DNA from: Butyrivibrio fibrisolvens
GTDB lineage: Bacteria; Bacillota; Clostridia; Lachnospirales; Lachnospiraceae
Direction of reading: 5' to 3'
DNA: 64,000 nt
Assembly (NCBI RefSeq): GCF_037113525.1
Contig: NZ_CP146963.1
Location: 1,612,001 to 1,676,000 of the forward strand
Positions 1-9,140 of this stretch are shown here, one piece after another (within the stretch, counting starts at the first letter, position 1; the number at the start of each line of letters is the position of its first letter). The notes below the pieces were generated by a model. The model saw only the letters and a list, made by a program, of their open reading frames with translations. It made no database searches and was not told the origin of the DNA. Position numbers and translations under genes: made by a program.

Positions 1-1
1 C

Positions 2-340
2 ATCATGGGTGCCGGCTGCGCAATATTTGGCATAGGCATTCTTTTTGCAGCATGGACTTTTGTATTGGTTGCTCATCTGCGCCTTGGATTGTCAGGAATA
101 ATTAGAAACGCAGCCATACTCCTTATTCTGGAGTGGAAGAGCAGCCTGAAGCTTATTATATATACAGCAATTTATCTGTTCATAATACTTGCTCTTATGC
201 CGTACTCAATTCTTGTGCCAATGATCATTGGTAATTCTCTTTATGGCTTGATCTCTTGCAGCATAATATGTCCAGTGATAAAGCGGAGAATTACTGATCC
301 TTATGAAGAAGCTGTGAAGACATCCACTTCCACATATTAA
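2..340 (+). CDS. YesL-type (DUF624) membrane protein, C-terminal part
   Basis: The frame is open to the left edge, so this is the 3' end of a longer gene; the ATG at 5 is probably internal. About 112 residues are visible, with at least three hydrophobic segments and a short polar tail rich in Ser/Thr. The pattern of a membrane helix, a polar turn with Leu-Arg-Leu-Gly, and two further helices resembles the C-terminal half of DUF624/YesL proteins, which often accompany carbohydrate transport and hydrolase genes. The carbohydrate genes that follow fit this. The family call is by resemblance only; the direct observation is a polytopic membrane protein ending at 340. Confidence 0.5.
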   Translation: MMGAGCAIFGIGILFAAWTFVLVAHLRLGLSGIIRNAAILLILEWKSSLKLIIYTAIYLFIILALMPYSILVPMIIGNSLYGLISCSIICPVIKRRITDPYEEAVKTSTSTY

Positions 341-362
341 CGGCCTCTGGAAAGCAGAATGA

Positions 363-1562
363 TCAGGCATTTCTCCTGAATTCTGTAGGCGTCATATCAT
401 AGTTCTTTTTAAATACTTTAACGAAGTAATTATTGTCGGAGTAACCGACGTAGCTGCTGATCTCCTGGATTGGAAGATTCGTCTTCTTCAGGAGGTTGGC
501 AGCTTTTTTGCAGCGCAAAAGAGCTATATACTCTGTCATGGTTACTCCGGTTTCTTTTTTGAATACCTTGGCCAGGTGAGATATGGACATATTGGCATTT
601 GCTGAGAGATCTTCGTTTGATATATGGTCCCCCAGATGCAGATTGATGTACTCAAGAACCCTCTGAATGGTAGGTGAATACTTATCCAGAGACAGTTTGT
701 GATTGTGAACTGCCTTTGTCAGCTCAACGATCATATCAATCTGATAGCGGGTCTGAAGATCGGCGTTGTTTGTGGCTGATGAAAGCTGAGTGTATTTTTG
801 GGTTATCTCATCTATTGTAATGACCGAAAGACCTGATTCTTCCGCAGCTTTTCTGGAAAGAGCTTTAAGTATTGCCAGACCATAGCCCGAGGCATAGTAG
901 TTAAGGCTCTCTTTCGAAAATACGGAAAGGACCTCAGGGCTGGACATTTTTTCAAATGCGGACAGGATGTTTTTGTTATCGCCGTTTCTTATCATCGATA
1001 GGAACTGTTTTTCCTGATCATATCTCCTGTAGATTTCACTGTAATTCTTCTCGGACAGTTCTGTCTTATCATCTTCTTCAGATACATCCTGAATAAATCC
1101 CGATAGTCTTCTGTATGAATACTCACTTTCCGTAGGGGAAAAAGAGATTATGCATTTGTTTACCACACTGGTTATCTGCTCTGTATATACTATGGGAAAT
1201 GCTGTGTAATACAGCTTGAAGGCCAGTGATTTGGATGAGGATTCATCGTTTTTTGCAAGTACGGTCTCTATCTTAAGCTCTGAATATTTCTCTTTTACAT
1301 AAGGTCCGATTATATAAAACCTGTTATCAAACATAAAAAAAGACAAGCAGATACCGAGCTGGTCTATGAGCTCATAGATCATGCTTGCTTTGGAGGAGGA
1401 CAGAAGATAGCAAAGCGCCTTGCTTGTAAACATGGGCTGCATCTTGATGCTGAAGCAATACTTCTTTTCGAAGGCCTCAAGGGAGCTGTCCATGTCTGTT
1501 GCATCCGTGACATTCACAGAAAGCAGGTTTTTTAAAAGAGCTGAAAAAAGAGTGTGGTCCAT
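363..1562 (-). CDS. AraC-family transcriptional regulator
   Basis: The last 100 or so residues are a typical AraC/XylS double helix-turn-helix: a first helix set around SISHLAKVFKKETG and a second around IQEISSYVGYSDNNYFVKVF, ending with the usual P-T-E-F-R. The N-terminal 280 residues are a sensor region I cannot assign. I place the start at the ATG complementary to 1560-1562 because GAGG lies just upstream (complement of about 1568-1571); the frame stays open to 1670, but that extension runs through a hairpin-rich leader and is unlikely to be coding. With this start the protein has 399 residues. It is divergent from the GPH symporter and glycosidase operon, which it probably controls in response to the transported glycoside (inference). 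Confidence 0.9.
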   Translation of the reverse strand: MDHTLFSALLKNLLSVNVTDATDMDSSLEAFEKKYCFSIKMQPMFTSKALCYLLSSSKASMIYELIDQLGICLSFFMFDNRFYIIGPYVKEKYSELKIETVLAKNDESSSKSLAFKLYYTAFPIVYTEQITSVVNKCIISFSPTESEYSYRRLSGFIQDVSEEDDKTELSEKNYSEIYRRYDQEKQFLSMIRNGDNKNILSAFEKMSSPEVLSVFSKESLNYYASGYGLAILKALSRKAAEESGLSVITIDEITQKYTQLSSATNNADLQTRYQIDMIVELTKAVHNHKLSLDKYSPTIQRVLEYINLHLGDHISNEDLSANANMSISHLAKVFKKETGVTMTEYIALLRCKKAANLLKKTNLPIQEISSYVGYSDNNYFVKVFKKNYDMTPTEFRRNA

Positions 1563-1573
1563 ATTTAACCTCA

Positions 1574-1659
1574 TGTCGCGAGCAAAGCGAGTGACTAATG
1601 GTTCAAATTGGTGGAGCTCGCGACACCAATTTGGGTTTGAAAGTGGAACACTTTCAAAC
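1574..1659 (-). promoter_or_regulatory. Structured leader of the AraC gene: two hairpins and a competing pairing
   Basis: Just upstream of the AraC start lie two adjacent perfect inverted repeats: 1635-1645 with 1649-1659 (11 bp, 3-nt loop) and 1604-1613 with 1624-1633 (10 bp, 10-nt loop). The loop side of the second, GCTCGCGACA at 1616-1625, is perfectly complementary to TGTCGCGAGC at 1574-1583, which sits next to the ribosome binding site. Either the second hairpin or the long-range pairing can form, not both in full. This is what a translational or transcriptional switch would look like, but no known riboswitch class is recognised. The pairings are seen directly; the function is inference. 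Confidence 0.55.
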
Positions 1660-1788
1660 TTATTCCTCAAAACAATAAAATAATACTAATCGGGATAAAA
1701 TAATTCTAACATATTGCAAAGCTAAATGATACTATGACCATAACAGGAAAGCTTTCATTGAATAATATGTAACTGAAAGGGGTTAATT

Positions 1789-3303
1789 ATGGGTAAGGAC
1801 AAATCTCTGATAAGAGAAGAAAATGGGGTAACTTATAAAAGAGCTAAAACCTGGCATATTGCGCTTGCAATGATGACAGGTGCCGGGCAGATGGCATTTT
1901 ATCTGCTGATGAATGGTGCAACATATATCGGAAATTCCAACTTTGGAATTCTTGTTGCAGTTACAGGACTTATTATCACAGGATCAAGGCTTTTGGATGG
2001 TATTACAGATCCGGTGATAGCTTTTTTCCTGGAAAGATTTAATTCCAGATTTGGAAAAGTAAGATTTTCAATCATGTTTGGATGGCTTCTTATGGCCATT
2101 GCTACAACACTGATGTGTAATATAGGGGCAAAGCTGTCACTTACGGGTGCAGCGGGAATAACATTTTTTGTCCTCTGCTATGTGATCTATATCATTGGTT
2201 ATACATTCGTAAGTATAGCAGGTCAGATCAATATGAACATTCTGACAAATGATCCAAAACAGCGTCCTACAATCGGTGTCTGGAGTACAGCGTATTCATA
2301 TCTGGTGCCAATGATCATGAGCGTTGTGGCATCGGCTGTGATTCTCCCAAGATTTAATAACATTCAGGGAACAGAATACTTCGCAACTTACAATGTAGTG
2401 GTAATACTTGTTTCGCTCTTTTTCTACATTCTGGCATGCATAGGAATTGCTCCATATGACATTCCCGAGAATTTCGAAGGAATCAAAAAGGATGGCGAAA
2501 CCGATGAAAAGCCAAGCTTTAAGGACATGCTGGCGCTGATCAAAGAGAATAAAGAGCTTCAGAGATTCATCATGGCTGCAACATCTGATAAGCTGGCACA
2601 GACAATAGGCTCTGCAGCGGTAGTATCCACAATGCTTAACGGAATTATGCTTGGCTCAATGGCTATATCATCGATTCTGTCTGCGCTTGCAATGCTTCCA
2701 TCCATTATTTTTGCGATCATTGGTGCGAAGATTGCAGGTAAACAGGGTAGCAGAAAGGTCATGATCGACTGGACCAAGAATTGTATCGGACTGAATATCG
2801 CATTTGCAGTATATCTTTTATTTACACCTACAACTCTTGTGGGAACAGTATTCGGTGGCAACTTATCAACCGGAGCAGTTCTCATGGCAATCACTTATGT
2901 ACTCTTTACATTTGGAAATAACGCAATGAAGATGGTTGTTTCTGTATCAACAAGTGCGTTCAGAATGGATGTTGTTGACTATGAGATGGATCGCTCAGGA
3001 AAATACATGCCTGCGACAGTATCCGCTACTTACAGCTTTATTGACAAAATAGTTTCATCTTTTGGTGCAACTATCGCAACACTCATGATCGGATTGATAG
3101 GATATACAACTACAGCTCCCCAGCAGGGTGATCCGCTTACTTTCAGCGTAAGGGTCATGACCGTAATTCTTCTTATAGGATTCCCTATAGTGGGATGGAT
3201 CTGCACACTTCTGGCAATGAAGAATTCAGAGCTCACATACCATAAGATGGAAGAGATCCAAAAGAGTATCGGCGAGAAGAAAAAGGCTGCAATGGGTCAG
3301 TAA
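1789..3303 (+). CDS. GPH-family sugar:cation symporter (MFS superfamily)
   Basis: A 504-residue polytopic protein with about 12 hydrophobic segments. Near residues 64-85 it has the GPH/MelB signature D-x-I-T-D-P-x-I-x-F-x-x-E-R followed by S-R-F-G-K, matching the cation-binding helix region of glycoside-pentoside-hexuronide symporters. These import disaccharides or small glycosides with Na+ or H+. The start follows GAAAGGGG. It is the first gene of a tight run with GH2, GH78, GH1 and an isomerase, so its substrate is probably a small plant glycoside carrying rhamnose, glucose or galactose, cleaved inside the cell; none of the downstream hydrolases shows a signal peptide. Family firm, substrate inferred. 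Confidence 0.88.
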   Translation: MGKDKSLIREENGVTYKRAKTWHIALAMMTGAGQMAFYLLMNGATYIGNSNFGILVAVTGLIITGSRLLDGITDPVIAFFLERFNSRFGKVRFSIMFGWLLMAIATTLMCNIGAKLSLTGAAGITFFVLCYVIYIIGYTFVSIAGQINMNILTNDPKQRPTIGVWSTAYSYLVPMIMSVVASAVILPRFNNIQGTEYFATYNVVVILVSLFFYILACIGIAPYDIPENFEGIKKDGETDEKPSFKDMLALIKENKELQRFIMAATSDKLAQTIGSAAVVSTMLNGIMLGSMAISSILSALAMLPSIIFAIIGAKIAGKQGSRKVMIDWTKNCIGLNIAFAVYLLFTPTTLVGTVFGGNLSTGAVLMAITYVLFTFGNNAMKMVVSVSTSAFRMDVVDYEMDRSGKYMPATVSATYSFIDKIVSSFGATIATLMIGLIGYTTTAPQQGDPLTFSVRVMTVILLIGFPIVGWICTLLAMKNSELTYHKMEEIQKSIGEKKKAAMGQ

Positions 3304-3322
3304 AAAGTTGGAGAGGTGAAAC

Positions 3323-5536
3323 ATGCGAACAACAATTCTTTGGAATGATAACTGGATATTTGAAAAAGAGGGCAAGAGCGAGAGTATATCTCTTCCTCAT
3401 ACCTGGAATGCTGTTGATGGACAGACGGGGCCTGAGCAGTATTACAGAGGAACCTGCCTTTATAAAAAGACATTTGAAAGACCGGTAATGGAAGAGGGAC
3501 AGCGGGTGTTTGTGGAATTTCGAGGCGCTAACTCCTCTGCAAAAGTTGTTTTAAACGGTCGTGAGGTTGCTAGCCATGACGGCGGATATTCCTGCTTCAG
3601 GGCAGACATAACAGATGCACTTTCAGATTCTAACGAGATGGTAGTTTCTGTTTCCAACGAGCCCAATACAAGGGTGTATCCACAGAAAGCGGATTTCACT
3701 TTCTATGGTGGCATTTACAGGGATGTTTATCTTGTGGTTGTGGATGAAAAGCACTTTGACATGGACTATTATGGTGGAAAAGGACTGTATGTCACACCAA
3801 GATTAAACGGAAATGAAGCTGAAATTGAAATAAAGGCATACACGAGCGGCGGAGAGCGCGTAAGAATATCAATAGATGGTGTAACAGAGCAGGAGTTTGA
3901 GGTGGTTCCGGTAGAGGATGCATCCTGTGGATATGTTGCCTGTGGTAAGATCACGATAAAAGAGCCACATTTATGGAACGGTCTCAAGGATCCGTTCTTG
4001 TACAACATAACAGCAACTCTTTTGGATGGAACAAAAGAGTGTGACAGAATCTATGACAGGTTTGGAGTAAGGCAGTTTCATGTTGATCCTCATAAAGGAT
4101 TTTTCCTCAATGGAGAAAGCTATCCGCTTCGAGGAGTTTCAAGGCATCAGGATAGGGCAGGAGTTGGCAATGCACTGACAAAAGAAATGCACAAGGAGGA
4201 CATTGATCTCATCCTCTCCATGGGCGCCAATTCCATAAGGCTTGCACACTATCAGCACGATCAGTACTTCTATGATCTTTGCGATGAAAAGGGCATAGTG
4301 GTATGGGCTGAGATTCCATATATTACCGTACATATGGACAGTGGAAGGCAGAACACCATATCCCAGATGAAAGAGCTGATAAGCCAGAATTACAATCATG
4401 CATCGATAATGTGCTGGGCACTTTCAAATGAGATATCTCTGCAGGGTGTAACTGAAGACCTCTTGGAGAACCATAGGATATTAAACGATATTGTCCACGA
4501 GATGGATCCTATCAGATATTCTGCCATGGCAAATCTGTTCCTTCTCGAGACAGACTCTCCTCTTGTAACATTGCCGGATATTCGCGGATACAACCTGTAT
4601 TATGGCTGGTATGTAGGTGAGATGGAGGACAATGACAAGTGGTTTGACGAGTTCCACAGGGATCACCCCGATGTGGCTATAGGACTTACGGAGTATGGAG
4701 CGGATTCAGTAATTAGCCTACAGTCTCCAAGACCTGAAAAAGGTGATTATACAGAAAGTTATCAGGCTGTTTATCACGAGCATATGCTTGAAATGTTCAG
4801 CACCCGACCATATATCTGGGGAACATATCTCTGGAATATGTTTGAATTTGCTGCAGCAGGCCGAGATGAGGCAGGAGACCCCGGCAAAAACCACAAGGGA
4901 GTCATCACCTTTGACAGAAAGCAGAAAAAGGACGCTTATTATATCTATAAAGCATGGTGGTCTGATGAGCCTTTCGTTCATCTTTGCGGAAAAAGATATC
5001 ACGACCGCATCGAGGATAATACAGAGATAAAGGTATATTCAAACCAAAAGTCCGTCACACTCTTTGTTGACGGTGTAGAAGCGGCAAGTGCAAGCGGAGA
5101 ACACGTATTTAAGTTTAATGTTCCCATAACCGGAGTACATACAATAAAGGCTGTTTCAGGAGAGTTATCTGATGAAATGGAGATAGCAAAGGTTTCTGAG
5201 CCCAATCCTGCATACTTTGCTCCCGACAAAAAGGTCAGAAACTGGTTTGACAAGGCAGATGAACCTGAGGAAAAAGAGGGATACCTTTCCCTTTCAAGTA
5301 CAATGGCAGAGATTCAGGCAACGCCTGAAGGAAAAGCAATACTGGACAGAATGATGGCTGCAATGACTGCAAAGACAGCCGGTGGGATGGGCGAAGGAGT
5401 AGAGATATCCGAAGCGATGCAACAGATGATCGCTCGCCAACCACTCATTAAACTTCTGCAGCAGGGTGGAATGGATATAGAATCTGAAGAGATTAAGGCA
5501 CTTTCAAATGCCCTTATGAATATTAAAAAGCAGTAA
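3323..5536 (+). CDS. Glycoside hydrolase family 2 (beta-galactosidase/beta-glucuronidase-like)
   Basis: 737 residues with the GH2 order: sugar-binding jelly roll (about 1-145), immunoglobulin-like domain (about 150-255), then a TIM barrel. The general acid is the Glu of CWALSNEIS near residue 370 and the nucleophile the Glu of LTEYGAD near residue 457. The barrel opens with the conserved LRGVSRHQDR motif. A C-terminal extension of roughly 110 residues, rich in Met and charged helices, has no obvious catalytic role; I have the impression that related clostridial GH2 proteins carry similar tails. No signal peptide, so cytoplasmic. It starts 19 bp after the symporter behind GGAGAGG. Substrate specificity within GH2 cannot be told from sequence alone. 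Confidence 0.9.
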   Translation: MRTTILWNDNWIFEKEGKSESISLPHTWNAVDGQTGPEQYYRGTCLYKKTFERPVMEEGQRVFVEFRGANSSAKVVLNGREVASHDGGYSCFRADITDALSDSNEMVVSVSNEPNTRVYPQKADFTFYGGIYRDVYLVVVDEKHFDMDYYGGKGLYVTPRLNGNEAEIEIKAYTSGGERVRISIDGVTEQEFEVVPVEDASCGYVACGKITIKEPHLWNGLKDPFLYNITATLLDGTKECDRIYDRFGVRQFHVDPHKGFFLNGESYPLRGVSRHQDRAGVGNALTKEMHKEDIDLILSMGANSIRLAHYQHDQYFYDLCDEKGIVVWAEIPYITVHMDSGRQNTISQMKELISQNYNHASIMCWALSNEISLQGVTEDLLENHRILNDIVHEMDPIRYSAMANLFLLETDSPLVTLPDIRGYNLYYGWYVGEMEDNDKWFDEFHRDHPDVAIGLTEYGADSVISLQSPRPEKGDYTESYQAVYHEHMLEMFSTRPYIWGTYLWNMFEFAAAGRDEAGDPGKNHKGVITFDRKQKKDAYYIYKAWWSDEPFVHLCGKRYHDRIEDNTEIKVYSNQKSVTLFVDGVEAASASGEHVFKFNVPITGVHTIKAVSGELSDEMEIAKVSEPNPAYFAPDKKVRNWFDKADEPEEKEGYLSLSSTMAEIQATPEGKAILDRMMAAMTAKTAGGMGEGVEISEAMQQMIARQPLIKLLQQGGMDIESEEIKALSNALMNIKKQ

Positions 5537-5555
5537 AGAACACAAGAGGTGTTAG

Positions 5556-7817
5556 ATGGAAGCGGCTAAGATTTTTGAGAAAGCAAAGTGGATATCACCT
5601 GAAACCGTGACAGAACCTGATAAGAGAAAAGGTGCAGGATATTTAAGGGCCACATTCTCTTATAAAAAGGGAGAGATCAGGATATTTGCTACAGCTCACG
5701 GCTTGTATGAAATACTTATAAATGGCCGGAGTATCACGGATGCACGACTGACTCCGGGATGCGATGAGTATGATAAAAGGCTTCAGTATCAGGAGTATGA
5801 GATCACGGATTCGCTAATATGCGGGGAAAACGAGATATTCGTCACACTGGGTGATGGCTGGTTCAGAGGATGCAACGGGATTGACGGTGTGAGAAATCTG
5901 TATGGAGAGGATATTTCATTTCTGTGCGCAGTGATAGGCGATGGAGACATGGAGAATCCTGTACTTGTTACGGATTGCAGCTGGGATGCCTGTGAAAACG
6001 GACCTATAAAGCTTACGGACCTTGAGCTGGGAGAGACCTGCGATGCCGGTTCGGGCTTTGGTGAGTGGCATAAGGCAAGAGAGATGTCTTTTGACAAAGG
6101 GAATCTTATAGCCCAGACATCGCCGTTTGTTACGGAACATGAAGTGTTTGAAGGCAGACTTATCACAACTCCGAATGGAGAAAGCGTATTTGATTTCGGG
6201 CAGAACCTGGCCGGATATACTTCTTTTGTCGTGGAAAATGCCAAAGGCGGTGAGAAGATCTGTCTCGTCCACGGTGAAAACCTGGATGAAAACGGAAACT
6301 TCACGATAGAGAACTTCCAGCCGGGAGACAGGAACAAATCAGGCGGAATAAAACAGGAAATAAACTATATCTGCAAGCCGGGAAGGAATGAGTTTAAGCC
6401 TCATTTTTCGATGTTTGGATTCAGATACGCAAAGATAACAGGCGATATCTTACCGTCAGACATCAAAATAAAGAGCATTGCTGTTTATTCGGACATGAAG
6501 AAAACTGCGGGTTTTGAATGTGGCGTGGATGAAGTAAACAAGCTCTTTAAAAACAGTGTATGGTCTATGAAGTCAAATTTCTGTGACATTCCTACTGATT
6601 GTCCCACAAGGGAAAGAGCTGGCTGGACAGGCGATGCAGCGGTATTTGTGAGGACCGGTGCGTACCTGATGGACTGCAGGGGAGTTTACGAGAAATGGCT
6701 TGCGAACGTGAGGATAGGGCAGCATTCTGATGGCAAGATGGCGTATATCTGTCCCAAGAACTCAAATCCGGGCAAGATAGCAGAGATGTTCTCAGCGTCT
6801 GTTGGCTGGGGCGATGCGGCGGTCCTTGTGCCCTGGAATCTGTACAGAATATATGGCGATGAGCAGATACTTAAAGACAACTATGAAATGATGAAGAAGT
6901 GGGTGGATTTCCTCGGAAGAAGAGCAGGAAAGAGCAAGCTCAAGAACCGCTTTGGAAAGAACCCTTACAGGAAATACATCATCGACACCGGAATGGACTA
7001 CGGTGAGTGGTGCGAGCCAGGAGCAGATGTTATGAAGACCATGATGGCTGCTTTCAAGGATGGCCAGCCTGAAGTAGCAACAGCTTACTATGCATATTCA
7101 TCTGGGATTCTCGCCAAAATATCAGAGATTCTCGGAAATGGCGCCGATGCGGATAAGTATAAAGAGATCTCGGAAAAGGCGACTGAGGCATACAGATATC
7201 TGGTTCTGAAAGACGGGCATATAAGATCTGACAGGCAGTGCGAGTACGTAAGGCCTCTTGCGTTTTGTCTTTTACCTGAAAAAGAGGCAGTGGAAGCTGC
7301 TAAGGACTTAAATGAGCTGGTGGTGAAAAATGACTATCATCTTAATACGGGCTTCCTTTCAACGCCTTTCCTGTGCAGCGTGCTTGCAGATTACGGTTAC
7401 GTGGATACTGCATACAGACTGCTGTTGCAAAAAAGCTATCCTTCGTGGCTCTATGCGGTGGAGAAAGGTGCTACCACTATCTGGGAGACCTGGGATGGCG
7501 TCAGAGAAGACGGCACTGTCCATGATTCACTGAATCACTACTCCTATGGAGCTGTTTCCGGATGGCTTTTGTCCGGTGTCTTGGGAATCAGATACGATTT
7601 TGACAAAGTCATGATAAAGCCTCTGCCGGATGAGAGACTTAAGTTTGCAAAGGGTTACTATGATTCACCGAAAGGTCGCATAGTTTCTGAATGGAGATAT
7701 ATTGAGGAGACGGATTCTTTTGCCTACCGATTTGAAATTCCTGAAGGAATGGAAGCAGAGCTGGAGCTCCCCGGCGGGGAAAAGAGAATTCTGACAAGCG
7801 GAAGTTATGAGATTTAA
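5556..7817 (+). CDS. Glycoside hydrolase family 78 (alpha-L-rhamnosidase)
   Basis: 753 residues, no signal peptide. N-terminal beta-sandwich domains (to about residue 320) are followed by the (alpha/alpha)6 barrel, opening with the hallmark DIPTDCPTRERAGWTGDA motif from about residue 344, whose acidic residues belong to the active site in GH78. Further conserved motifs are the barrel WETWDG and LNHYSYGAVSGWLL near the C-terminus, and a short closing beta domain ending in a Gly-rich turn. GH78 enzymes release terminal alpha-L-rhamnose from flavonoid, saponin or pectic glycosides. Its position between GH2 and GH1 suggests stepwise removal of rhamnose and then the underlying beta-linked hexose (inference). 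Confidence 0.9.
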   Translation: MEAAKIFEKAKWISPETVTEPDKRKGAGYLRATFSYKKGEIRIFATAHGLYEILINGRSITDARLTPGCDEYDKRLQYQEYEITDSLICGENEIFVTLGDGWFRGCNGIDGVRNLYGEDISFLCAVIGDGDMENPVLVTDCSWDACENGPIKLTDLELGETCDAGSGFGEWHKAREMSFDKGNLIAQTSPFVTEHEVFEGRLITTPNGESVFDFGQNLAGYTSFVVENAKGGEKICLVHGENLDENGNFTIENFQPGDRNKSGGIKQEINYICKPGRNEFKPHFSMFGFRYAKITGDILPSDIKIKSIAVYSDMKKTAGFECGVDEVNKLFKNSVWSMKSNFCDIPTDCPTRERAGWTGDAAVFVRTGAYLMDCRGVYEKWLANVRIGQHSDGKMAYICPKNSNPGKIAEMFSASVGWGDAAVLVPWNLYRIYGDEQILKDNYEMMKKWVDFLGRRAGKSKLKNRFGKNPYRKYIIDTGMDYGEWCEPGADVMKTMMAAFKDGQPEVATAYYAYSSGILAKISEILGNGADADKYKEISEKATEAYRYLVLKDGHIRSDRQCEYVRPLAFCLLPEKEAVEAAKDLNELVVKNDYHLNTGFLSTPFLCSVLADYGYVDTAYRLLLQKSYPSWLYAVEKGATTIWETWDGVREDGTVHDSLNHYSYGAVSGWLLSGVLGIRYDFDKVMIKPLPDERLKFAKGYYDSPKGRIVSEWRYIEETDSFAYRFEIPEGMEAELELPGGEKRILTSGSYEI

Positions 7818-7835
7818 ATTATGGAGGATAGGAAA

Positions 7836-9140
7836 ATGAACAAGTTCGAGAACGGATTTATGCTGGGCGCTTCTACTGCAGCCCACCAGGTTGAAGGAAA
7901 CAATACAAATTCAGATTACTGGGTAATGGAGAATATGGAGTATTCACAGTTTGTTGAGCCTTCACTGGATGCTGTGGATCACTATAACAGATACGAAGAA
8001 GACATCAAGATGCTGGCAGATGCAGGCCTTAACACCTACAGATTTTCTGTTGAATGGGCACGTATTGAGCCTGAGCAGGGCAAATTTGATGAAAAAGAGA
8101 TTGAGCATTACAGGAAGATGATCAAATGCTGCAGGGACAATGGCGTTGAGCCGGTTATTACCCTCATGCATTTCACATCACCAGTGTGGCTTATAAAGCT
8201 CGGAGGCTGGGACAATGAGCAGGTTGTAGAGCTTTTTGCCAACTATGCCGGATATGTCGCTAAGCAGCTTGGAAGTGAGATAAAGTATATCTGCACCATA
8301 AATGAGGCTAACATGAGACTTCAGATTGGCGCTCTCATGGAGAGATTCAAGAAGCAGATGATGGCAAAGATGGCAAATGCAGCTAAAAGCGATGGCGACT
8401 CCATGGAGGGGCAGGTTCAGGTTGGGCTTAATCTCTCCGATCCAATGGAGAAAATGAAGCTGGCAGCAATGGAGAACGCCAAAGTATTCGGAGATCCTCA
8501 GCCGCATACATTTGTTTCCGCAACAGATGCAAATGGCGATATGATAGTTATAAAGGCGCATCAGGCAGCCAAGGAAGCAATCAAGGCTGTTAATCCGGAT
8601 ATTCAGGTTGGTATTACTCTTTCCCTACACGACTGCCAGTACATAGAAGGTGGCAAGGAGCGCGCAGACAGTGACTGGAATGAGGAGTTTAGCCATTACA
8701 TTCCTTATATCAAGGATGATGATTTCTTTGGACTTCAGAATTATACAAGAACTACCTACGGACCTGATGGAATCGTGCCTGTTCCCGAGGGAACACCAAT
8801 GACACAGATGGATTACGAGGTATATCCTGAGGCTCTTGAGCATGTAATAAGACGCGTGCATGAGGAGATGCCAAATGTTCCGATCATGGTTACAGAAAAT
8901 GGAATAGCAACATCGGATGACGAGCAGAGAGTTAAGTTTATCGACAAGGCAATTGAGGGTGTTCAGAGCTGTATAAATGATGGAATTCCTGTTATCGGAT
9001 ACTGCCACTGGTCACTTATCGACAATTTTGAGTGGCAGAAAGGTTATGCACTGACATTTGGTCTTTGCGCAGTTGACAGGAAAACACAGATCAGGGCACC
9101 AAAGCCCAGTTTAAAGCATCTTGGAGGCTATTTGAAATAA
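7836..9140 (+). CDS. Glycoside hydrolase family 1 (beta-glucosidase-like)
   Basis: 434 residues with GH1 landmarks: N-terminal GASTAAHQVEGN, acid/base Glu in CTINEAN (about residue 157), and nucleophile Glu in VTENGIAT (about 354), then the sugar-binding HWSLIDNFEWQKGY. The usual TFNEP is changed to TINEA here, as in some clostridial members. A Met/Lys-rich insertion follows the acid/base motif. An ATG five codons upstream (7821) overlaps the GGAGG ribosome binding site, so 7836 is preferred. It would hydrolyse beta-glucosides (or 6-phospho-glucosides, but there is no PTS here) in the cytoplasm, downstream of the rhamnosidase. The stop overlaps the next start by one base (taATG), showing translational coupling. 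Confidence 0.9.
   Translation: MNKFENGFMLGASTAAHQVEGNNTNSDYWVMENMEYSQFVEPSLDAVDHYNRYEEDIKMLADAGLNTYRFSVEWARIEPEQGKFDEKEIEHYRKMIKCCRDNGVEPVITLMHFTSPVWLIKLGGWDNEQVVELFANYAGYVAKQLGSEIKYICTINEANMRLQIGALMERFKKQMMAKMANAAKSDGDSMEGQVQVGLNLSDPMEKMKLAAMENAKVFGDPQPHTFVSATDANGDMIVIKAHQAAKEAIKAVNPDIQVGITLSLHDCQYIEGGKERADSDWNEEFSHYIPYIKDDDFFGLQNYTRTTYGPDGIVPVPEGTPMTQMDYEVYPEALEHVIRRVHEEMPNVPIMVTENGIATSDDEQRVKFIDKAIEGVQSCINDGIPVIGYCHWSLIDNFEWQKGYALTFGLCAVDRKTQIRAPKPSLKHLGGYLK

Noticed and set aside
1563..1670. N-terminal extension of the AraC protein to the upstream ATG
   Set aside because: It would translate through two perfect hairpins, and a much better ribosome site lies before the ATG at 1562.
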